From: Eutreptiella sp. 'Long Island Sound 2002'
Taxonomy: Eukaryota; Euglenozoa; Euglenophyceae; Eutreptiales; Eutreptiaceae
NCBI GenBank assembly: GCA_964036045.1
Contig: OZ038382.1
Coordinates: 150,858,961 to 150,922,960, forward strand
Direction: 5' to 3'
Length of the DNA: 64,000 nucleotides
Positions 43,052 through 54,976 of the stretch are shown piece after piece. A model generated the notes under the pieces. It searched no databases, had not been told where the DNA came from, and worked only from the letters and a program-made list of their open reading frames with translations. How positions within the stretch are numbered: the first letter of the stretch is position 1; every line of letters starts with the position of its first letter. Both the position numbers and the translations under genes were made by a program.

Positions 43052-45056
43052 TGCTGGGACTAGGCCCCGACCTGCCACGGGATCTTGCCCCGGACTCGTT
43101 GCTGAGACGTGTGACGACCTTGCGGACAGCGGCAGAAGGAGTGGCGCCCATGGAGGGTCCCATGGAGTCGGCGCCTTGTTGGCCGCCAAGGGGTGAGACC
43201 TCGCTATTGAGGCACATCCCACTATTTTTGGCAAGTGTCATGCTTGGGGAGAAGACGCCGGAAAAAGGTTCGGGGATTGGTACACCCAAGCGGGATGCCC
43301 GTGAGGAAACCGTTGAGATTGACATGGGTAGTCCTCCAGCCGCGGCGGCGTTCGACGCCAGAGCTGCCTATGCGGCATGTGTGGACGAAGAAACCTCGAG
43401 GTCAGCGGCTCGCCGAGACGGTTCAAGTGGAGGAGCGGAAGATCCATGGGTGATGGACCCGTGGTCGGGAATATGGACTATGGGAAGTCCGAGCCTGGGA
43501 GAAGCTGTGCCCCAGCCGCTTGAAGACATGGAAATCAGGGGTGTATATTCCCACTCCCCAGGCAATGGGAGTTCGGGAGTAATCCGCCTCGGGGGCGTCA
43601 TCGCTTCGGATGTTGGGGATGCCCTGAGGCTCGAAGACCTTTAGGGTGTGCAAAAACCCTACTCCGACGCCAATCCAGCCAACCTCGACGACTTCATCCT
43701 CAACTGGGAAGATTTTGCCGAGGAAGTCGTGGGTGAGATGCGGCAGGAGGCCCGTGACAAGTGGGCATGTCGCACTTTCCCGCACTGTTTGGCCTCGGAC
43801 CTAAAGGCGGATTTACATGATCAAATTTGGGAGAAGAGGATCAGTACGGAGGAGCAATGCCTCGATTGGTTGAGGCAAGAAGAAAGGGTTGATGCTCCAA
43901 ACCAAAGGTTGGACAATCTTTCGTCAATACGCCTCAACTTGGAGCGTGGAGAATTGCGGTTGAGGGATTGGAGGAGGTATCTCCGAAAGTACCGCCGGCT
44001 TCTGAAGCAAGTGGAAGATTGGTCAGAATCAAGCGAGATTCGCCATCTCTTGCGGGATGTACTACCCTCGTACTGGAAGAAGCGTGTGGAAGACGAGGAA
44101 AAGAAGCGGGCAAAGAAGCGCTTGGCTGTACGCATTATGTCGCCGGAAGATCAGCATTCTCGTATAATGGAATATTTCCGGAGAAACCTGGGAGAGCCCG
44201 ACCGGATGATCTCCATGAAGAATTCCGTCTACGTGGAGGTGTTCGGGGACACGGCCGGAGGACGTTTGCTGAGGCTCAACAACGTCGAGTGGAGACGTGG
44301 GGAGAAGCTGAGGATGCAGATGATCCCAGCCCGCATGAGCCTGGACTCAATAGTCCAATACGTGAGCGTGAAATTGAAGCTTAATTCCAAAAACGAGGCT
44401 CACATTAAGGACTGTCACGGTCCAGGCAATGGGAATCGCGAGCGGCGCAACGATCGGAATTATCGCGCCACCCAGAAGATCGAACCGTCAGCGGAGACCG
44501 AAGTCAAGATCCAGGGTCCGAGGATGGAAAGAAGTCGTCCGGCTCGGAGTACATGACTCGGGAAGATCATGAAGATGCACAGTTCTTCGCGTTCAGGGCC
44601 CACAACACGGAAGCATATGGTCATGACAAGGGCAAGTGGAGGAAAGCACCACCCCGTCAAGGAAAGGAGCCGCGGAGAATTGGAAATCCCCCGTTGAGCT
44701 TTACCGAGTACCGGCGGGAACATGGTGGGTGCTGGGTGTGCTATGGGGAAGGGCGATCCCATAAGCACGACCACAAAACGTGCAAGGTGTACGAGGAGGA
44801 CAAGCGGGCATACTTCCAAGCCCACCTTGAAAAAGTCCCCAGGGACAAGCGGATTGATGAATGGAAAAAGAGACAAGCTGATGGAGGTCGACATGTGGGA
44901 TCAAGCCATGGTGGCGATTGGCGGATTCGGCAAATTGATGAGGTTGCCGAGTCGCTAAAGAAGGCCACGGGGGACTTGAAAAAATTGCCAGAACGAATGG
45001 GAAGTCAAGGCCCAGGTGATTCGCAGCATGATGGTGCTGCGGTAAACGGGAACTAG
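43052..45056 (+). pseudogene. gag: Element C gag, capsid and zinc-knuckle part
   Basis: Continues C gag after the transposon. Recognisable segments shared with F: the DPWSGIWTMG and YSHSPGN/RLGGV regions, the capsid domain beginning NLDDFIL (43681) with FAEEVVGEM, ERVDAP, IRKYRR-like and PARMSLDSIV segments, then the nucleocapsid with knuckle CX2CX8HX4C (44733-44786). A TAG at 43642-43644 lies just before the capsid and a frame change near 44510 separates capsid from nucleocapsid. It ends at TAG 45054-45056, the conserved gag-pol stop. Confidence 0.8.
45054..45056 (+). promoter_or_regulatory. Conserved in-frame gag/pol TAG (C)
   Basis: TAG AGA AGC, with nucleocapsid before and protease after in one frame. 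The position is equivalent to the stops in A, B and F. Confidence 0.55.
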
Positions 45057-45490
45057 AGAAGCCCCCACGGGGATGGGACACCGGAGGTCTCTCCGCCACA
45101 AATCAGCAAAATCGAAAGAAAGAAGGTAACCATGGTACCAAAGAGGGCTTCGGAAGAGCCAAGAAAGCTGAACTTTGCAACTCCCAGCCCATGAAACACC
45201 CTTGCAAGGGAAGTACACACGGATTTGGGTCGCACACAAATAAATGATGGAGAGACCACGGAGAGCCCCGTGGATGGGCATGACCAACCCAAGATCTACG
45301 CCATCCGGGATCACACGCTCGAAGTATTGATGCATCGAAGCATACTAGACCTGCATGCCGCGAGAGTTGTTCATACTCCACATGGCGATGAACGGCAATT
45401 GCACTTGAAATTGCGAGTACGGTGTGGAAAGAAAGAGGTGATTGCGGATGTATTGGTGGATACAGGTGCCCAAGTGAGCTTGGTTCGGAA
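45057..45490 (+). pseudogene. pol: Element C pol: start and protease first half
   Basis: Same frame as the nucleocapsid. It reads PKIYAIRDHTLEVLMH and then the aspartic protease DTGAQVSLV (about 45458-45484), where the 0.6-kb insert interrupts it. A TGA at 45192-45194 stands where F has TGG (NPWS). F is the best match. Confidence 0.8.
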
Positions 45491-46088
45491 CCCTAGTGAC
45501 CCCTTTTGCACACCTTTGAGCGTAGCGGTTGAACAGCGGTTGAACCCAGTTGAACAGCATGTTGCTGTTCAACCCCCCAGTTGAACTCGGTTGAACGCGG
45601 TTGAACAGTTCAACTGGCCTATCGCGCCAATCGGTGGCGCGTGCTCGCGCGATCACGCGTTCAACAGTGGTTAATTGGTAAATGTAGCCTGTCCCACAAT
45701 TTTGGTTTTGAGCTGTTCCCTAAAACCCAGTTAAAACCTGGAACCTACTACCAATGGGCAGGTGGCGGTGTGGTGACCACATACACGAAAACTGGAGCCG
45801 GCACGTGGTGGCCAACACCTGGCGGTATGGGGAATGCACATGGTGTGTAGTAGTTGCCACCTGCTCGCTTTTTACTATATACATGACGCATTGAATTGAA
45901 GAATATTTAATTTCACCTTTGTGCAATATGGTGGTGTCACCAAAAATAACGTAACAATAAGAACAAATTAGAGCACCAAGAGATTCCCCATTGTGGTTTC
46001 TTACTTGTATGCAAGGATCCCTCTCATTTTACAATCAAAAATGCCAACGTCAAACTTGAAGCAATGTATTGCAGATCACTACACTTAA
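45491..46088. mobile_element. 0.6-kb insertion in C protease region, possibly a MITE
   Basis: Deleting this segment restores the coding phase (LVR then KGLFSEVFL). AA stands on both sides (45489-45490, 46087-46088) and may be a 2-bp duplication or chance. Ends show only a weak inverted match (TAGTGA at 45494 and TCACTA near 46079). A cluster of GTTGAAC/GTTCAAC motifs near the left end (45527-45665) resembles subterminal repeats of DNA transposons. No gene inside. Class uncertain. Confidence 0.5.
45527..45665. repeat. Cluster of GTTGAAC / GTTCAAC motifs
   Basis: About nine copies in both orientations within 140 bases, including a perfect local palindrome around 45558-45570 (GAACAGCATGTTGCTGTTC area). 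Confidence 0.8.
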
Positions 46089-49000
46089 GGGATTATTTTC
46101 AGAAGTATTTCTGAAGCCCAGCCGAAGACCGGTGCGCTTGAAGGTCGCCAATGGCGAAATTATGGGTGGGGGTGCCCATGAAGCAACTATCGGCATGGAA
46201 TTTTGGGAACATGATCGCTTGAACCGACCTGATTTGTGGAAGCGGATCGTACTTTCTGGGAATTTTTATGCCGCGGATATTTTCAATTGGGATAGTATTA
46301 TGGGGTACGATTTTATGGTGAGCAACGCCATTGGAGCTCTTCCTCACCGTGCAACGTTGGTTCGAGAGGACAAGGAGCGTCTTACTTGGCTATCCACGGA
46401 CCATGCCCCAGGATTATCTCAGTGGACCGGAGATGAGGAGGAAAGAATCGTGCGGGCGGTCAAGACCGTGAGTACCAAGTTCAATGGGGACTGTGGAGGT
46501 CATCTCACGGAATATGGCATGGCGCAACAAGTGTACAATCGCATGGCCTCAACAACTTGGAGGCGAAAAACCCGAGACGGACGTATTTGCTTCCCGGGAT
46601 GCCCCGCAGCTAAGGAAGTGCACGAGGCATTGGCACAAGGGGGACTCTGCGTGGTCAAAGCATTGGGGATTGAAGGAGTGGGGGCCCATGTACTGGCATG
46701 GTGCTCAGGAAGACACCAGACGTACGGTGAACAAGATTATTGCGGATAGAGCAATGGGTATCCTGGTTGTGACCGGCATAGGATCCAGCCCATGTCCGTT
46801 GGAGAATCTTAAACCGACTTTGGACTCCCTCACCCTCAACGAGATGCAATTTGGACCTGAGGAGCAGTTGTTCATCGACGCCAAGGGTATACCAATGCCC
46901 GTCCCGGGACAAGCATGGAGTACCAAGGCTTTCTTGGTTGATGGTTCACAATGCCAACCCACTCCTGATGAAGCGTTTATCAGGAGGGTAGAGGCCGTGC
47001 CGATGAGGGTCATGTTTGAAGAAAAGAGTGACCCTATGGAGAGTGTTGACGTACTCTCTCACTCGGAGATCGACCAGGTTGTCGCCTACATGCAGATGGG
47101 TATGCATGACCAAGTGGCTGCTCGAAAGGAGCGAGCCCAGGCCCAGTCACCCCATTGGTGGGACGACCGGGAGTTGGTGACCGTGAAGGTTGAGAAGGAT
47201 GAGTTCGTGGCAAGACTTCTGGACCATTTGGGTCGGCCCCTTTGACATGGGGTTTTCCAAGAGTGGGTGACAAATTCGACGAATTCCAGCCCGTGGCCCG
47301 GAATTTTCGAAGATTATCGGTGGGAACGGCCGCCCACGTCGATGAACAGGGCATATCGGACGAGGAGATGTCGGACGTGGATCCTCAAGAGGCATACACC
47401 GCCGTGAAGTCGGTGGTTTCAATACCCCGGCAAGCGGCGGAAGAAGCCAAGGAGAATCCAAAGGTAGCCAAGCTCAAGGATAGACTTTTTGAAGCCTATC
47501 CGCGGCTCATTAGTGGAGTTACCAACAAGAATCCTCCGGATCGCGGGAATTATGGTACGGCCAAGATCAAGCTGAGACCCAACCCGAAAATTTATTGTCA
47601 CCGGGAATATCAACTCCAAGGGGAACGAGCAGAAGCGATGAAGAAGCTCTTGATGGAATTTATTGAGCGTGGCTGGATTGAACCCTTTGATAGTGAGTGG
47701 GCAAGCCCGGCCTTCATCGTTCCTAAGAAGGAGAAGGGTGAATGGAGGTTGGTTGTCGATTACAGGGGATTGAACGAAAAAACCGAGCATGACTCCTACT
47801 CGTTACCGCTGATTGACTCCATCCTACAAAAGCAGCAGAAGAAGTGCATCTTCACGGTGTTGGACCTGAAGCACGGGTACCACCGAATGCCGCTGCATGA
47901 GGACTCCAGGCCATGCACAGCGATGTCCACTCCGCTCGGGCCCATGCAATGGAAGGTTTTTCCCATGGGAGCCAAGAATGGGAATGCTGCCTTTCAACGC
48001 ATGATGGAGGATCTCCTGGAACCCATTCGAGATTTTGCCGACCCGTTTATTGATGACATCATTATTGGGTCGGGCACCGAGGACATGACCGTCGACGGGC
48101 TCATCGAGGAGCATGAGAAGGACTTGCGCCGAGTATTTGGGGTCTTGGACAAGCACAGCGTGGTGTGCAAGCCCACATAGGCCTCACTCTTTGTGAGAGA
48201 AGTGGAGTTCGCTGGACATGTGGTTGGTCACGGGCAACGCCGACCCATGCCCGGGAAATTGGCAGCACTACGCCACTGGGAGAAACCCCAAACCATCAGT
48301 GAACTCCGGTCCTCCATGGGATTTTGCAATTATTATTCGGGATATGTACAAATGTATGCGGACCTCTCGGGGCCTCTCCACAAGATGCGACAGGTGGGCA
48401 ATTCGATGGTCGCAAGGGAAGCAAGAAAAAATTGGCATGGACAACGGAAGCCGAAGAAGCGTTCGACAAGTTGAAGGAACGACTATTGGGTCAATTGGGT
48501 CTTTTCTTGGTGGATCCGGACAAGAGATTTGTGCTGCGCACGGACGCCTCGGACTATGCTGTGGGGGCAGTCCTCGAGCAAGTCCGGTGCGATGGGGCGC
48601 ATGTCCCGGTGGCCTTATGGAGTCGAGTCCTGGCGGAAGGCCCACGTCGGACGTGGACCGCGAGGGAGAAGGAGACTTATGCCATTCTGTGCGTGCACCG
48701 GAAATGGTCGGGCCATATCGGACTTCAACCCGTGGTGGTATGTACCGATCATCAAGCACTTCAGAGTTGGCACAAAGAGCATGTGGATACTCCCCCGGGT
48801 CCAGCGGCAAGGCGAGCCCGATGGCACGAGACTTTTGCGAAGCTCGACTTGAGCGTCGTCTATGTCCCCGGGGACGACAACACTGTAGCTGATTGCCTCA
48901 GTCGTTGGGCCTATCCTGCAGGCAAGGCTTGGGTGGACATATCTGGCCATAGAGACGCCGAGGAAACGGAGGAGGCCAAACACATCATTGAGCTCGAGAA

Positions 49001-49811
49001 GGCCATGGAAGAGGGCTACACCAAGTGCTTTGTGGTCATGGCATCGAAGGCGAAGTTGAGTCAACGACGGGATGCCAGAGTTCGGGTTTTGACGGAAGAG
49101 ACTTTGGAGGAATGTCTCATGGCGCCCATTGAGTACGTGGAGTTGGTGCTCATGGAGGATTGGTCGGAGGATTATGCCGCCTCAGAGCATTGGAACAGGT
49201 ATTGGAACGCCGTGAGTGCCCCGTGGGACGATGAGTGGCCCGAAGGCTTGACAGAGGACGCGGACAAGCTCTTCCTCAACGACAAGCCATTGGTGCCGGA
49301 AAACCGGGTTGATGCGCTCATTGACCATTGGCACAACGCCCAACTTATGCATCCTGGCCGCGACAAGATGCAACGAGATCTCGAATGGAGGTTTGAGTTC
49401 TCTCTGGGATACTACGCAATCTTAAATCGTTATTGCAACGATTGTGCCGTCTGTAGGGCCACCAAAAGCCCGAACCAATCCACAGCGGGGAACCCGGTTT
49501 TTACGGCGATCCCCGAGGCACCGATGCGCTCCATTGCCATGGACGTGTTTGCCATGCCCGAGGTCACAGTTGAGGGGGAAGAATAGGATTGTATTATTTC
49601 CGCCGTGGACTGACATAGCGGGTATATCGTGGCAATTCCGGGTAAGAAGTCCAAGAAGAAGGATGATAAAGACAAGCATGGAGTGGGTCTCCGAGCCAAG
49701 ACCGTCGCACAAGCCATGATTCGGCATTGGCTGACCATCTTCGACATCCCCGCTGTCATTTACAGCGACCAGGGGAGTCAATTTGTGGGCTCCTGGTTCA
49801 AGCGCACGTGA
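46089..49811 (+). pseudogene. pol: Element C pol: protease end, RT, RNase H, integrase start
   Basis: The protease/linker part continues (RPVRLKVANG, IMGYDFM), with a frame change near 46600 and another at about 47240. RT (about 47600-48170) has the intact FIDD motif at 48046-48057. TAG at 48178-48180 interrupts, and a frame change near 48400 precedes RNase H (TDASDYAVGAVLEQ, about 48540-48900). The integrase HHCC finger (about 49320-49470) follows, then the core with MDVF (near 49540) and TAG 49584-49586 for a Tyr. The match stops at insert D, just after the second catalytic Asp of the core (SDQGSQFVGS). Confidence 0.85.
48560..49811 (+). repeat. 1.25-kb direct repeat flanking insert D, left copy
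   Basis: RNase H to integrase core of C, repeated at 54977-56222 with roughly 3 percent substitutions, a 6-base deletion near 56047 and a 1-base difference in a G run near 54983. Homology ends at GCACGTGAA on the right and at TGTGGGG on the left. Confidence 0.9.
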
Positions 49812-50664
49812 ACCGCACATCACAGCCCACCAGCACAACACCGCAAGGCAGCACAGCACCGCAGGACACAGCACAGGGCGCAGGACACCACCGGACAACG
49901 CACAGCACAGCATGACACCACGACACACCAGAGTAGCACCACCACACCGCAGAACGCCCAGGGAGACACCACAACACACAGGGACAAGCCACAGCACGAG
50001 GCACCAACAACAGCGCAGACACAACCGGAACCGAACAACACGACGCGCAGCGCAACACAGCACCGCACACAAAGGGAAAAGACACAGACCAACACCACCA
50101 GCAAAGGAAAACGGACAGCAGGGCGCCACAGCATGGCACCAGCAGACAACCACGGGCCACAAGGCCAAGCACCGCACCAGAACACACCAAAGGAAACAGC
50201 ACAACACACAGCCGCGCACCACAGCACCGGGCGCCAGCAACAGCACGCACCACACGAACAGCACAACGCAAGCACACCAGCACAGCGAAGCACAGCACCG
50301 CACAGAGCGGAGAGGACAGGGAACGCACAGCACAGCACCCAAGGACACACACAGCACAAAGCAGAGCGGCGAACAACAGCACACACCACCACGCAACGAC
50401 GAAACACACACAGCGCGGGGGAACACCGCAAAACAGAGCGCCGCAAAGCACAGGGCCGAGGGCGACGGGGAGCACCAGAGGGCACGGCAAGACGAGCAGC
50501 GGCACCAACCGGGCGCAGCAAAAAAACACAGCACACAACAGCACAACACCGGACGACACAACGCGCAGCAGCGCAGCGCAGCACCACAACCCGGGACACA
50601 CAGCAGAGCACAACACACGGCACACAGCACCGAGCGGAAGCGACGAAAACCGCGAGACACAAAA

Positions 50665-51385
50665 GGGGGGGGGGGGGGGGGGGGGCAGCAACCACCGGGG
50701 AGCAGCTAACGGCCAGACGGGAGGCACGAAAGAGGTGAGAACGCATGGAGAGCCGAGAAGCGGGAGGCCCACAAAGCAAACAGAACACAGCGCCAAGGCC
50801 CAGGGCACCCGGGGCCGGAAACCAGAGATTGCCGGACAGAACAGGGGCGCACAACGCAAAAAAAAAAAAACGGAGCACGAAGCGGCAGGGGGGGGGGGGG
50901 GGGCAGCAACCACCAGGCAGCAACCAACAGCCAGGCGAGACACAGAAAAAGGAGAGAGCGCACGGAGAGCCGACAAGCGGGAGGCCCAGAAAGCAAACAA
51001 AACACAGCGCCAAGGCCCAGGGCACCCGGGGCCGGAAACCAGAGAAAGCCAAGGACAACGGGGGCACACGCAGGGAAAAAAAAAGTGGGCAGGGGAAACC
51101 GAGCGGCATCGACAAAACCAGCCAGACACAAAGGAAAGGGGGGGGGAGGGGGCAAGCACCAAGGAGCAGCCAACAGCCAAGGGAAGAAAAAAGCGAGAGC
51201 GGACGGAAAGCCGAAAGGCGGGAGGAAAAAAAACGCAAAGCACAGCGCCAAGGCCCAAGGCACCCGGGGCCGGAAACCAGAGAAAGCGAGAGACAACGGG
51301 GGCGCGGACAAGGGAAAAAACAAAAACACAAGGAACGGAGCGGCCAAGCAAAGCAGAAAGCCAAAGCGGCGAAAGGCAAAGGTGA
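50665..51385. repeat. Three to four tandem ~220-245-bp units with G and A runs
   Basis: The phrase GGGCACCCGGGGCCGGAAAC recurs near 50798, 51020 and (as a near copy) 51259. G runs of 21 (50665-50685) and 16 (50888-50903) start two units, and A runs fall inside units. Confidence 0.85.
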
Positions 51386-52072
51386 GGCGCACCAGAACGC
51401 GCCCGGGAGGCCGGCCCACCCGACCCGGCCAAGAAGAGCAAGCACACGCACACACGCGCGGGACCCGGGCGTGGCGTCCCCCGGCCCGCAAGGGACGGTG
51501 TCGGCGTCCACACGAAACAGCCCCGGTGCACCGGCCGAGTCCCCCGTCAAACGACGGACGGTCCGGGAAACGGGACGCGTCAGTCACCGGGTCCACACAC
51601 GCCAACCACCGCAGCGCACGCAGCCCAGGACCAACGCCGGAGGGACCCGCCAGAAACAACCCCATCGCGGGGCCCGGAACGGGTATGACGCGGAGCGAGC
51701 CCAGCGCCCCCGCCTCGGCGGGGGCCAGTGGCAGGCACAAAGAGCCCGGTTCTCGGCCGGCCTCCCCGTGCCCCGCGCAGCCGCCCAGTAAAGCCGGGGG
51801 CGCAAGCCCCCGGGGTGGGGAAAGTCACCACGGCGACGGGAAAGCCGACCGGAGCACCGAGAGCGACCGGACCGGACGAGGCGCGGCGCACCACTCGGGG
51901 CCACGAGGCACGCCAGAGAGGCACGCCGCCGGCCACAACCAAGGCACACGGACAGATGCCAAGCAGCGACGGCCACCAGGTGCCACAGACCCGGAGAGCG
52001 CGCACAACACGCAACGAACCACGGCACACGAACAGGTGCCAGGGAACAGCCAACCCAAACAACACAAACCCC

Positions 52073-54470
52073 AGCCAGGAGTGGCGGGGCGCAGCCAAAA
52101 TCCGAGCCCGAGCACACACACCCACACCGAGCACCCGTGCCAGGAGTGGCTGGGTGCAAGCGAAGCGCGCACACGAGCACACACACAGCCCAACACCCCA
52201 GCCAGAAGTGTGCGGGGCGCAGCCGAAACCCGTGCCCAAACACACACACCCACACCGCCCACCCCAGCCAGGAGTGGCGGGGTCCAAGCGGAGCGCGCAC
52301 ACCAGCACACACACAGCCCAACACCCCAGCCAGGAGTGGCGGGGCGCAGCCGAAATCAGAGCCCAAACACACACACTAACACCGCGCACCCGTGCCAGGA
52401 GTGGCTGGGTGCAAGCAGAGCGCGCACACGAGCACACACACAGCCCAACACCCCAGCCAGAAGTGTGCGGGGCGCAGCCGAAACCCGAGCCAAAACACAC
52501 ACACCCACACCGCCCACCCCAGCCAGGGGTGGCGGGGTGCAAGCGGAGCGCGCACACGAGCACACACACAGCCGAACACCTCAGCCAGGAGTGGCGGGGC
52601 ACAGCCGAAACCCGAGCCCAAACACACACAGCCACACCGCGCACCCGTGCCAGGAGTGGCTGGGTCACCGCGCATCCGTGCCAGGAGTGGCTGGGTGCAA
52701 GCGGAGCGCGCACACGAGCACACACACAGCCCAACACCCCAGCCAGGAGTGGCGGGGCGCAGCGGAAACCAGAGCCCAAACACACACACCAACACCGCCC
52801 ACCCGTGCCAGGGGTGGCGGGGTGCAAGCGGAGCGCGCACACGAGCACACACACAGCCCAACAGCCCAGCCAGGAGTGGCGGGGCGCAGCCGAAACCAGA
52901 GCCGAAACACACACACCAACACCGCCCACCCGTGCCAGGAGTGGCTGGGTGCAAGCCGAGCGCGCACACGAGCACACACACAGCCCAACACCCCAGCCAG
53001 GACTGGCGGGGCACAGCCGAAACCCGAGCCCAAACACACACACCCACACCGCGCACCCGTGCCAGGAGTGGCTGGGTGCAAGCGGAGCGCACACACGAGC
53101 ACACACACAGCCCAACACCCCAGCCAGGAGTGGCGGGCTGCAGCTGAAACCCGAGCCCAAACACAGACACCCACACCGGGCACCCCAGCCAGGAGTGGCG
53201 GGGTGCAAGCGGAGCGCGCACACAAGCACACACACAGCCCAACACCCCAGCCAGGAGTGGCGGGGCGCAGCCGAAACCCGAGCCCAAACACACACAGCCA
53301 CACCGCGCACCCGTGCCAGGAGTGGCTGGGTCACCGCGCACCTGTCCCAGGAGTGGCTGGGTGCAAGCGGAGCGCGCACACGAGCACACACACAGCCCAA
53401 CACACCAGCCAGGAGTGGCGAGCGCAGCCGAAACCCGAGCCCAAACACACACACCCACACCGCGCAACCGTGCCAGGAGTGGCTGGGTCACCGCGCACCC
53501 GTGCCAGGAGTGGCTGGGTGCAAGCGGAGCGCGCACACGAGCACACACACAGCCCAACGCCCCAGCCAGGAGTGGCTGGGCGCAGCCGAAACCCGAGCCC
53601 AAACACACACACCCACACCGCGCACCCGTGCCAGGAGTGGCTGGGTCACCGCGCACTCATGCCAGGAGTGGCTGGGTGCAAGCGGAGCGCGCACACGAGT
53701 ACACACACAGCCCAACACCCCAGCCAGGAGTGGCGGGGCACAGCCGAAACCGGAGACGAAACACACACACCCACACCGCGCACCCGTGCCAGGAGTGGCT
53801 GGCTCACCGCGCATCCGTGCCAGGAGTGGCTGGGTGCAGGCGGAGCGCGCACACGAGCACACACACAGCCCAACACCCCAGCCAGGAGTGGCGGAGCGCA
53901 GCCGAAACCCGAGCCCAAACACACACACCCACACCGCCCACCCGTGCCAGGAGTGGCTGGGTCTCCGCGCACCCGTGCCAGGAGTGGCTGGGTGCATTCG
54001 GAGCGCACACAGGAGCACACAGACAGCCCAACACCCCAGCCAGGAGTGGCTGGGCGCAGCCGAAACCCGAGCCCAAACACACACTCCGACACCGCGCACC
54101 CCAGCCAGGAGTGGCAAGGTGCAAGCGGAGCGCGCACACGAGCACACACACAGCCCAACAGCCCAGCCAGGAGTGGCAGGGCGCAGCCGAAACCCGAGCC
54201 CAAGCACACACACCCAAACCCCCCCAAGCCAGGAGAGGCGGGGTACAGGACGAGCAAGCACACCAGCACACACACAGCCCAACACCCCGGCCAGGAGTGG
54301 CGGGGCGCAGCCGGAACCCGAACCCAACCACACACACCCACACCGCACACCCCAGCCAGGAGTGGCAGGGTACAAGCGGAGCGCACACACAAGCGCACAC
54401 ACACCCCAACACCCCAGCCAGGAGTGGCGGGGTGCAGCCGAAACCCGAACCCAACCACAGCCCAGACCCA
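52073..54470. repeat. Satellite array, ~127-bp unit, about 18-19 copies
   Basis: Core AGCCAGGAGTGGCGGGGCGC followed by a GCCGAAAC segment, a CA-rich stretch, GTGCCAGGAGTGGCTGGG, GCGGAGCGCGCACACGAG and another CA-rich stretch. Each unit therefore contains two related halves. Several units carry an extra ~31-bp TCACCGCGCA...GGCTGGG segment (for example near 52665, 53330, 53490, 53645 and 53800). Confidence 0.95.
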
Positions 54471-54957
54471 AACACAAGCGCCACGCAACAGTAGGAAACC
54501 CAGTGCCCATAGCCCGGGCACTGAGGCAGCCCGTGCCATGCAGGTGACCCGGCCAAACGAGATGCGGAGACCGGGGGTAAGGCTGCATCCTAAGGCCTGC
54601 GCTGCTTTGGGACTCGAGGCGGAGCGTGCGACACCCAAGCACCTCGGAACCCAAGTACCAAGAACATGCATGCATGCCTTGGGAACGGGATACGCCAGGA
54701 AGTCCGGTGAACCCCTAGAGTTCCGCCCAAAGGAGGGGACGTGCGCAAGCACGGGGGCCCACCCTCCCGGCATGACAAGCAGTCACGCTGGCGGCGATCA
54801 GCCCTCCCGGTGTTGCCCGGGGCTGCTTTGTTGGGGGCCACCAGTCAGGTCTAGCGGGATGTAAGCCGCCTCCCCTCTTTACGCGCGGAACCTCTTCCTG
54901 TTTGTCACAGGGGCGACGCCAGGGGGAACCATGGGGCGCCTCTCCACGACCGAGTGC

Positions 54958-54976
54958 ACCTACCTACCCACCTACC
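54958..54976 (+). repeat. (TACC)n-like tail of insert D
   Basis: ACC, TACC, TACC, CACC, TACC directly before the right repeat copy; compare (TACC)5 of insert E. Confidence 0.85.

Larger units (their letters stand above)
49812..54976 (+). mobile_element. Insert D: 5.2-kb repeat-rich insertion with (TACC)n tail and 1.25-kb flanking repeats
   Basis: Foreign sequence between two copies of a 1.25-kb piece of C pol. On the plus strand it is strikingly poor in T: A/C-rich low complexity (49812-50640), a ~225-bp tandem array with G and A homopolymers (50665-51385), GC-rich unique sequence, a 127-bp satellite array (52073-54470), about 490 bases of unique sequence, and an ACC(TACC/CACC)n tail at 54958-54976 against the right repeat. 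The orientation of tail to repeat is the same as in insert E. No recognisable enzyme. Confidence 0.7.

Noticed and set aside
45491-46088. Assignment of the 0.6-kb insert to the hAT superfamily from TAGTGA-like ends
   Set aside because: The inverted match is only six bases and no 8-bp target duplication is visible, so it is left unclassified.
49422-51531. Long Cys/Leu/Val-rich minus-strand open frames resembling membrane proteins
   Set aside because: They arise from the complement of A/C-rich low-complexity DNA; no coherent motif or start context.
51085-54864. A 1,259-codon plus-strand open frame through the satellite array of insert D, with equally long frames on other phases and the opposite strand
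   Set aside because: The plus strand has almost no T, so stop codons cannot form; the 127-bp unit shifts frame each repeat and all phases stay open. This is composition, not a gene.
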